The notes beneath the pieces are model-generated. The model was not told the origin of the DNA, ran no database searches, and worked only from the letters and a program-made list of their open reading frames with translations. A program made the position numbers and the translations under genes. Below, in pieces: positions 39,437 through 45,829 of a stretch of DNA of 47,039 nt. Numbering within the stretch: the stretch's first letter is position 1; every line of letters begins with the position of its first letter. The stretch covers positions 1 through 47,039 of the forward strand of contig DYFA01000034.1 in assembly GCA_020725425.1 (NCBI GenBank), in the 5' to 3' direction. The DNA is from Aneurinibacillus sp. (GTDB lineage: Bacteria > Bacillota > UBA5301 > DYFA01).

Positions 39437-39540
39437 ACCCGCGGCCGGAAAGGGCAACCCTTCCGAAAGGAAGGCGGCGCAAAGCACTGGGTCTACGGTT
39501 CCGAAAGGAGCTATGACAGCCGTGCTGCCGAAGACCAGGG
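39437..39540 (+). promoter_or_regulatory. GEMM-I cyclic-dinucleotide riboswitch (probable c-di-GMP-I)
   Basis: The conserved core aligns base for base with the Vibrio Vc2 aptamer: AGGGCAAC, a 6-bp stem capped by GAAA (CCTTCC/GGAAGG), then GCGCAAAGC, followed by the tetraloop-receptor arm GGGTCTACGG...CTATGACAGCC and TGCCGAAG. The position equivalent to Vc2 G20 is G and the intercalating A47 is present, favouring c-di-GMP over cGAMP. There is one extra base before GCAAAG. An intrinsic terminator follows at 39581, making a transcription-control switch ahead of the cytochrome gene. Confidence 0.87.
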
Positions 39541-39580
39541 TTAAGAAGCACGATAGCCCACTTCCGCCACGCCGCTGCGC

Positions 39581-39617
39581 AAAACCTGTTCCTCTGGCGG
39601 AGGGGAACAGGTTTTTT
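39581..39617 (+). terminator. Riboswitch-linked intrinsic terminator
   Basis: A perfect 12-bp stem (AAAACCTGTTCC with GGAACAGGTTTT), 11-base loop and a T tract to 39617. It sits 40 bases after the GEMM-I aptamer and 40 bases before the cytochrome start. The loop segment TGGCGGAGG (39595-39603) can instead pair with CTTCCGCCA at 39561-39569, a candidate antiterminator helix. Confidence 0.92.
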
Positions 39618-39657
39618 GTTACGTCCGGCCGGTGGACGAAGAGGAGGGGCGGAAGCC

Positions 39658-40791
39658 GTGCATGGCTCAATCTTCCGTCCGGAAGCGAGAGGTGCAGCCT
39701 TCCAGGGGCTGGGGGTCCTGGTGGGCTTGCTCTGGCTGGCGCTGTCCGTCCCGCAGCCGGCCCAGGCCGCCACCGGAACCTGCTCCCCTTGCCACGCCCG
39801 GATCCTCTCCTCCTGGGTCGGGTCGACTCACCAGGCTGCCGGAGCGCAGGTCAAGGGGGGCTTCCGCTGCCAGGAGTGCCACCTTCCCAGTCTGCTGCAT
39901 CCCTCGGCCGTCACGCCGGCCAATTCCCCCGACCGCTGCGGCCGGTGCCACTGGGCCCAGACAGCCGGGAAGTCGGGAAAGCGGCCGACCTTCCAGCCCA
40001 AGACGGTTCTCGACCAAAAAGCCTGGAAGGACAGCAAGCATGCGGCAGTGAAGGTCAACTGCACCTCCTGTCACAGCGCTCACCGCTACGCGGAGGGGGG
40101 CGACCAGCACCTGCTGCGGCAGGCCGGAGATGCGCTGTGCCGGAGTTGTCACCGCGAGGTGAGACACCAGGCTTCCGGGAGTACGGCCGAGGCGATCGCG
40201 AAGCAGCCGTGCGTGGCCTGCCACGACCCTCACCGCAAGGAGGGGAGCTTGCTCAAGAGCTGGAGCGGCGGGGAGAAGCGCGATTTCCAGAAGAGGGTGG
40301 TCCACAAGCCGGTGGCGGAGAAGAACTGCAAGGCCTGCCACAGCGCCCACGTGATGATCTTCGGGACGACACCGCCCGAGACCGACGAGGAGCTGGAGGA
40401 AGAGCCGGCCCCCGGGGGAGCGCCGAAGGTGGCCAAGGGACTGTTGCTCGCCGAGGGGCGGGTTTTCTGCTATCTGTGCCACGGGAAGTTCAAGGAGAAG
40501 TTCGAGGCCAGTGGCCACGCGCGCATCCACCGGTTCAAGCGGGGGGAGGAACAGAGTCCCTGCATGGGCTGTCATCTGCCTCACGCCTCAGACTATCCGA
40601 GGCTGCTCCGGTACCCCGGCAACCAGCTCTGCCTCTCCTGCCATCCGGGCTACGCCCCCCACCACTTCCTGGCCCGGGGCGGCGTGAAGCAGAGCCAACT
40701 GGAGTGCGTGAAGTGTCACAACCCGCACGGGAGTGGAAACAAGCGCTTGCTGGTTCAGCCGAGCGTGTGTAAAATGTGCCACAACTTCTAA
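39658..40791 (+). CDS. Dodecaheme c-type cytochrome, exported
   Basis: A 377-residue protein with a Sec signal peptide (hydrophobic core GLGVLVGLLWLALSV, cleavage near Ala37) and 12 CxxCH heme sites: CSPCH, CQECH, CGRCH, CTSCH, CRSCH, CVACH, CKACH, CYLCH, CMGCH, CLSCH, CVKCH, CKMCH. Many extra His residues (SAHR, DPHR, SAHV, LPHA, NPHG) suit bis-His ligation. The layout resembles doubled-CxxCH and DmsE-type periplasmic electron carriers. The GTG at 39658 is chosen for GGAGGGG 8 bases upstream. It is first gene behind the riboswitch terminator. No C-terminal anchor is seen. Confidence 0.92.
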   Translation: MHGSIFRPEARGAAFQGLGVLVGLLWLALSVPQPAQAATGTCSPCHARILSSWVGSTHQAAGAQVKGGFRCQECHLPSLLHPSAVTPANSPDRCGRCHWAQTAGKSGKRPTFQPKTVLDQKAWKDSKHAAVKVNCTSCHSAHRYAEGGDQHLLRQAGDALCRSCHREVRHQASGSTAEAIAKQPCVACHDPHRKEGSLLKSWSGGEKRDFQKRVVHKPVAEKNCKACHSAHVMIFGTTPPETDEELEEEPAPGGAPKVAKGLLLAEGRVFCYLCHGKFKEKFEASGHARIHRFKRGEEQSPCMGCHLPHASDYPRLLRYPGNQLCLSCHPGYAPHHFLARGGVKQSQLECVKCHNPHGSGNKRLLVQPSVCKMCHNF

Positions 40792-40821
40792 TACTGGAAC
40801 GGACAGGAGGATTGTCCCACG

Positions 40822-41862
40822 GTGAAGCACGGGTGGTTCCGCCCAGCAATCATAGTCGCCTTGGCCGCCACGCTGGTTCTGGCCGGCGCAGGCTCGGGGC
40901 TGGCCGCCAAGAAGAAGCCGGTCGAGATCGTCTGGCCGCCGCCGCCGGAGAAGGCGCGGTTCAAGTACCTGGAGACGCTGCGTTCGAGCGACGATGTGAG
41001 CTCCGGCTTTAGCGTGGCCCTCCGCAAGCTCGTCCTGGGAAGCAACTCGGCCCAGGTCCGGCTCAAGCTGCCCTATGGCGTGGCCGTGGACTCCAAGGGC
41101 CGGATCTACGTCGCGGATTACGGCTATGCCACGGTGGCAGTCTTTGACAAGAAGGCCAAGAAGGCCTGGTATCTGGGGAAGACGGCCACGACCACCCTGG
41201 CTGGGCCGGTAGGCCTGGCCATCGGCCCGGGCGATACCGTCTTCGTCGCCGATACGAAGCTTCAAAGAGTCTTCAAGTTCTCCCCGGAAGGCCAGATTCT
41301 CTATGTCCTGGGGAGCAAGAAGGAGTTCGACAGCCCCTCGGGTGTGGCGGTGGACAAGGCCCAGGATGTTCTGTACGTGGTCGATTCGCAGCTGCACAAG
41401 GTCTTGAAGTTCCGCGCTTCCGACGGGACGCCGCTCGGTTCGCTCGGCGAGCGGGGGCGGGGGAACGGCCAGTTCAACTTTCCGACCAACATCTGGGTCG
41501 ATCAGAAGACCGGCCGGCTGCTCGTCTCGGATACCATGAACTTCCGGGTTCAGATCTTCGACCGGCAAGGCAACTTTCTCAAAGCCTTCGGCGAGGCAGG
41601 CGACGGCCCGGGGATGATGGCCCGCTCCCGGGGAGTGGCGGTGGACACGGACGGCCACATCTACGTCGTGGACGCCGCCTTCAACAACTTCCAGGTCTTC
41701 AACGACCAGGGGCAGCTGCTCCTCTGGGTCGGCCAGGGCGGAGTGGGCCCGGGCCAGTTCAACTCGCCGGCCGGCATCTTCATCGACGAGCAGAACCGGG
41801 TCTACGTCGCCGACCGGCTGAACGCCCGGGTACAGATAATACAGTTTCTGGGCGGTGACTAG
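40822..41862 (+). CDS. Exported NHL-repeat beta-propeller protein (copy 1)
   Basis: A 346-residue protein with a signal peptide (PAIIVALAATLVLAGAGSGLA) and about six NHL blades, each of the type PxGVAVDxxGRIYVADxxxxxVxVF. The N-terminal mature part begins with a WPPPPEKARFKYLETL segment that recurs in copy 2 (44796). NHL proteins neighbour nanowire cytochromes in Geobacter, but their job there is not known; a scaffold or assembly role is inference. GTG start, AGGAGG 11 bases upstream. Confidence 0.88.
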   Translation: MKHGWFRPAIIVALAATLVLAGAGSGLAAKKKPVEIVWPPPPEKARFKYLETLRSSDDVSSGFSVALRKLVLGSNSAQVRLKLPYGVAVDSKGRIYVADYGYATVAVFDKKAKKAWYLGKTATTTLAGPVGLAIGPGDTVFVADTKLQRVFKFSPEGQILYVLGSKKEFDSPSGVAVDKAQDVLYVVDSQLHKVLKFRASDGTPLGSLGERGRGNGQFNFPTNIWVDQKTGRLLVSDTMNFRVQIFDRQGNFLKAFGEAGDGPGMMARSRGVAVDTDGHIYVVDAAFNNFQVFNDQGQLLLWVGQGGVGPGQFNSPAGIFIDEQNRVYVADRLNARVQIIQFLGGD

Positions 41863-41925
41863 GGCTAGATCCCTCTGGGGGTTTAGCATAGAGAGAAGGC
41901 ACGGGGAGAAGGGAGGTGAAACAAG

Positions 41926-42609
41926 ATGAAACGCATACTAGCACTCGTCGCCACCGGACTTCTGGTGATACTGCTGGCCAGTACGACTGTGCTCGCCGTA
42001 GCGGGCGCCATCGCGAACACCAAGCACAACCTGGCCACCAGTGGGCCCAACGCTGATGCAAAGTCCACCGATGAGGATGAGATCTGCGTCTTCTGCCATA
42101 CCCCGCACAACGCCCGGGTCGCGGTCCCGCTGTGGAACCGGGATGCCTCGCCGGCAACCTACACGACTTACACCTCCAGCACGATCGACGGCACTCGGGA
42201 CACCATCACCGGCAGCAGCCCCAACATCTCCGTCCTCTGCCTGAGCTGCCATGACGGTGCCATCTCGTTGGGGGCGGTAGTCAACAACTACCCTGACGCC
42301 ACCGATCCAACGATCACCGGAAGCCACACCACCGCGGGCAAACTCAGCAGCGGCCGGGCTTTGCTCGGGATCGACCTCACCAACGACCATCCCATCGCGA
42401 TCACGTACAATACGACCCCCGGTGATCTGGTGGCGCCGGACGCAAACGGCTTGGTGGCCAGCACCTGCCAGCTCTTCAAGACCGGTGGTACCGGCGAGTG
42501 GAAGGTGGAGTGCGCCTCTTGCCACAGTGTCCACAACAACACCTACGCGCCTTTCCTGCGGGCGAGCAACGCCGGCAGCGCTCTCTGCCTGAAGTGCCAC
42601 ATCAAGTAG
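41926..42609 (+). CDS. Tetraheme c-type cytochrome, OmcE-like
   Basis: A 227-residue protein with a signal peptide (LALVATGLLVILLASTTVLA) and four CxxCH sites (CVFCH at 54, CLSCH, CASCH, CLKCH at the extreme C-terminus). Size, heme count and the pattern KHNL...CVFCHTPHN...PLWN...YTTY...CLSCHDG...DHPI...CASCHSVHN...LCLKCH resemble the Geobacter nanowire cytochrome OmcE. GGGAGGTGA precedes the ATG. A strong terminator follows. Homology to OmcE is judged by eye from memory of the pattern and should be tested by structure prediction. Confidence 0.85.
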   Translation: MKRILALVATGLLVILLASTTVLAVAGAIANTKHNLATSGPNADAKSTDEDEICVFCHTPHNARVAVPLWNRDASPATYTTYTSSTIDGTRDTITGSSPNISVLCLSCHDGAISLGAVVNNYPDATDPTITGSHTTAGKLSSGRALLGIDLTNDHPIAITYNTTPGDLVAPDANGLVASTCQLFKTGGTGEWKVECASCHSVHNNTYAPFLRASNAGSALCLKCHIK

Positions 42610-42646
42610 GGTAGGCGCGGCAACGACAGACAGCCTGTGTCGCAGC

Positions 42647-42678
42647 AGGGTGGGGCGGGCAACCGCCCGCCCCACCCT
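42647..42678 (+). terminator. Strong hairpin terminator after tetraheme cytochrome
   Basis: A perfect 14-bp GC-rich stem (AGGGTGGGGCGGGC with GCCCGCCCCACCCT) closed by an AACC tetraloop, followed by CTCTTTCGTTTC. It lies 37 bases past the stop and probably reduces read-through into the barrel gene, letting the tetraheme cytochrome be made in excess. Confidence 0.85.
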
Positions 42679-42719
42679 CTCTTTCGTTTCATCCTGTGCG
42701 GTGGGGGCGGGGGACCATC

Positions 42720-44780
42720 ATGCGGAGAGCTGAAGAAGCGTGTCGCTTGCTGAGCATCGTGCTTTTCGGAGCGATGGTGCTGGTCGGCGCTTCCGCTGAT
42801 TCACGCGCCGCCGAGTGGCGCCTGTTCGGAATCGACGGTTTCTCCGGCTACTTGGGCTTGAGATCGGACACGCTATTCGGGGAAACCTCTGGTGTCCCAT
42901 CGGACAAGCGCAGCTTGGAACAGCAAATCCGCCTGCGCTTGGGGTCGTATGTCTTCCATCCCAGGTTCCTCTCGCTTGACGCTGATACAGCTTTTGCCTT
43001 GCGCACGAGCTCCGACGGCGACTCCGGCTTCCGCAACCTCGACTCCCAGTTGGTCCTCGACCTATTGCCGCGGCATCCGCTCACTTTGGGCGTGACGGTC
43101 GCCTCTCGCGTGGAGAACCTGGAGCGCTCCTTTGTCCCTTATCAACGGGACGTGAAGGCGGGCGAACTTCGCCTCTCCTTCAATTCCCGGCTGGTGAACT
43201 CCGCACTCAAGTACGAAATCAACGAGGCCACATCGTTGGGCGCCCAACTGAGTGGCGGAACGTATGTGGTTCCTCCGGAGGACAAGCGGACGGAGTACCT
43301 CTCCTCCCAGACCAGTGTCCGCGTCCCCTCGCTTGACCGCATGTCCCTGCGTTACGATGGCGTCAGGACCGATGACCGGACCGCCGCCGGGACGGGGGAT
43401 TCAGAACATCATTCCGCCCAACTCGAGGTCGCCCAGTCCGTGTTGAACAAGCGCGGCCGGGTCAACGCCTCCGCCTCTGTCTGGCAGAAGGCCGTCCCGA
43501 CAGAGGAAGAGCGTCTTACTCTGCTGCAGAGCTGGACGATGGATTGGCGTCCCGGCCTCCGTTCAACGGAGAGCATCGAAGCCACCCGGCGGCGGGAGAA
43601 CAGCGAAGAAGCCAATACCTACAAGGTGGATCTCGGCCTGTCGCGGGAACTGAACGAGTGGTGGAGAGTCTCGGGCAACCTGGGCGGCGCCCAGTACAAG
43701 TCTGCCTCCAGCGAGAGCAGTTCTTATCGAGCCTCCGGCAGCGTAGGATATCTGAAGCAGTGGCAGGGATACCGCCTCTCAGCGGTGAACACGCTGGCCC
43801 TGAGCGAGGCGCTGGCCGGACCTTCCAAACGCATCAAGGTATACGACGAAAAGATCTCTCTGCCGCTTAACGGAACTCTCCCCGGGTTCTGGCAGCGCTT
43901 GGCCAACCCTTTCATTGATGAGAGCACCATCAAAGTGTTTGAAGACGGAGTACTCCGCAGGGACTGGACTAAGTTTTGCGAGAAGCGCAAGGTGGGAGCC
44001 TACACGGAGATCCGGTGGGTGCCGGACCCGACAGACCGGGACTACCCCTCCCTTGATCCGGATGCCCAGTTACTGCCGGTGCTGGTGAGCTACGACTACG
44101 TGCTCCCGGAGACGGACTATGCTGAACTGAGCAACAACTTGAACCTTGCCTTGAGCAGGGAGTTTGCCCCAGGAATGGGGCTGGATTCGACCTTCTCCGT
44201 CAACACCAAAGTCCCGGGGACGGCCGGCTCTGGCCTCGGCGGACTCAACTTCAGCGAAGCCGAGTACGAGCTGGGAGTGCAGGGGTACTTGAAGCGGCCA
44301 GAGTACGAGGCCTCCGCCGGCACTTCGGGGGGGCGGGACCGCCAGCGTTTTTTCCTGCGGGGTTCCACCAACCGGAACGGCTGGCAGCTCTCTGAGGCCT
44401 ACCAACTGGAACGGTTCCCCGACCTGGTCGGCCAGACGTTCGACACCAGGCTGAGCCACCTCTGGGGGATCAGCAACAAGACGCGGCTCAACCTTGAGCT
44501 GGGCGATCAGACCTACGTCGTCGACGGGCGAATGGAGCGGGGTCTGAGCTCCGCCAGAGTCGTGGCGGCGGTTCTCTTCAGTCCCTTCATGCGGATCGAA
44601 GTGGAGACGCGGGGCGAGGTGAATCGGGCCCTGCCCAACGACACCAGGCTGGCGTTGGACACCAAGTACTTCTGGCAGCAAGGACAACTCGATCTGACTG
44701 CGGGGTACGAACTGCGGTCCCGCACTTACGACCGGACAACGACCCACCGGCTTTATGCAACCATCATCCGGCGCTTCTAG
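42720..44780 (+). CDS. Putative outer-membrane beta-barrel (porin-like) protein
   Basis: A 686-residue protein with a signal peptide (LLSIVLFGAMVLVGASADSRA) and no cysteine-heme sites. The mature part is a long run of amphipathic 8-12 residue strands with alternating polar and hydrophobic residues, Arg/Glu/Ser-rich turns and aromatic strand ends. It terminates in YATIIRRF with a C-terminal Phe, as outer-membrane barrels do. An insert around residues 390-470 has PLNGTLPGFWQRLANPFIDE. It may be the barrel of a porin-cytochrome conduit. ATG at 42720 chosen over a GTG at 42696 because it directly precedes the signal peptide. Confidence 0.75.
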   Translation: MRRAEEACRLLSIVLFGAMVLVGASADSRAAEWRLFGIDGFSGYLGLRSDTLFGETSGVPSDKRSLEQQIRLRLGSYVFHPRFLSLDADTAFALRTSSDGDSGFRNLDSQLVLDLLPRHPLTLGVTVASRVENLERSFVPYQRDVKAGELRLSFNSRLVNSALKYEINEATSLGAQLSGGTYVVPPEDKRTEYLSSQTSVRVPSLDRMSLRYDGVRTDDRTAAGTGDSEHHSAQLEVAQSVLNKRGRVNASASVWQKAVPTEEERLTLLQSWTMDWRPGLRSTESIEATRRRENSEEANTYKVDLGLSRELNEWWRVSGNLGGAQYKSASSESSSYRASGSVGYLKQWQGYRLSAVNTLALSEALAGPSKRIKVYDEKISLPLNGTLPGFWQRLANPFIDESTIKVFEDGVLRRDWTKFCEKRKVGAYTEIRWVPDPTDRDYPSLDPDAQLLPVLVSYDYVLPETDYAELSNNLNLALSREFAPGMGLDSTFSVNTKVPGTAGSGLGGLNFSEAEYELGVQGYLKRPEYEASAGTSGGRDRQRFFLRGSTNRNGWQLSEAYQLERFPDLVGQTFDTRLSHLWGISNKTRLNLELGDQTYVVDGRMERGLSSARVVAAVLFSPFMRIEVETRGEVNRALPNDTRLALDTKYFWQQGQLDLTAGYELRSRTYDRTTTHRLYATIIRRF

Positions 44781-44795
44781 GAACTGGGTGAAAAC

Positions 44796-45824
44796 ATGTC
44801 AAGGAGACTGAGGCAACTGACATCCTTGGCCCTCCCGCTTGCCGCCCTCCTGGCAGGAGGACTGGCGGCGGCCGGGAAGGTCGCGCTCTACTGGCCGGCG
44901 CCGCCGCCCGACGCCCGCCTGGCTTACGTCACCCAGTTTCGGTCGGAGCGGGACTTTGCCAAGTCGAAGCGGACTCTCTGGCAGAAGATCAAGCGCCTTT
45001 TGGTCGGTTCGGAAGAGTTATGGGCCCTCCGCTCCCCGTTCGGGCTGGACGTCTTCGGCGAACAGCTCTACATCGCCGACCCGGAGGCCAGGACGATCTG
45101 GGTGGCTGACTTCAAAGGAGAGACCTTTTCGCCCTTCGTGCGGAGCACCGGGAAAGTGCCGCTCCCTTCGCCCATCGGCGTAGCGGTCGAAAGCGACGGG
45201 CGGGTTTTCGTCTCGGATTCCCAGCGCAACGCCGTCTTCGTCTTCTCCCCCAAGGGCACGCTCCTCGCCACCCTCGGAGCAGGGAAGTTTGGACGTCCGA
45301 CCGGCCTGGCGGTGGACCGGCAGCGCCACTGGCTGTACGCAGTAGACACAGTCCGAGGCGAAGTAGTCGTCTTCTCCACCAGCACCTTGAAAGAGGTTCG
45401 GCGCTTCGGGAAGATCGGGGAGGGCCCGGGTGAGTTCAATCTGCCGGTGCACCTCGCGGTGCGCGCCGGGATTGTCTACATCGTTGACACCATGAACTTC
45501 CGGGTCCAAGTCTTCAACGCTGAGGGGGAGTTTGTCGGTCTGTTCGGCCAGATGGGCGACGGTCCGGGAGATTTCGCCCGGCCCAAGGGGATCGGGGTGG
45601 ACTCCGAAGGGAACATCTATGTCGCCGATGCTCTTTTCGACAACGTTCAGATCTTCGACCGCCTCGGCCGGCTCCTGATGAGTTTCGGCAACCTGGGTGA
45701 GCGGGAGGGTCAGTTCTGGCTCCCGGCAGGGGTTGCCGTGGACTCACGGAACCGCGTTTACATTGCCGATTCGGCCAACCGGCGGATTCAGGTGTTCCAG
45801 TATCTAGGGCGCGGAGGTGATTGA
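44796..45824 (+). CDS. Exported NHL-repeat beta-propeller protein (copy 2)
   Basis: A 342-residue homologue of the NHL protein at 40822: signal peptide (LALPLAALLAGGLAAAG), WPAPPPDARLAYVTQF, then about six blades, ending VYIADSANRRIQVFQYLG against VYVADRLNARVQIIQFLG in copy 1. It begins 15 bases after the barrel gene and is followed at 5 bases by another multiheme cytochrome, repeating the NHL-cytochrome order of copy 1. This implies a duplicated gene pair. Confidence 0.88.
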   Translation: MSRRLRQLTSLALPLAALLAGGLAAAGKVALYWPAPPPDARLAYVTQFRSERDFAKSKRTLWQKIKRLLVGSEELWALRSPFGLDVFGEQLYIADPEARTIWVADFKGETFSPFVRSTGKVPLPSPIGVAVESDGRVFVSDSQRNAVFVFSPKGTLLATLGAGKFGRPTGLAVDRQRHWLYAVDTVRGEVVVFSTSTLKEVRRFGKIGEGPGEFNLPVHLAVRAGIVYIVDTMNFRVQVFNAEGEFVGLFGQMGDGPGDFARPKGIGVDSEGNIYVADALFDNVQIFDRLGRLLMSFGNLGEREGQFWLPAGVAVDSRNRVYIADSANRRIQVFQYLGRGGD

Positions 45825-45829
45825 CGGGC

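Noticed and set aside
39437-39540. GEMM-Ib (cGAMP-specific) assignment for the riboswitch
   Set aside because: The base aligned to Vc2 position 20 is G, not A, so c-di-GMP is the better prediction, although binding is untested.
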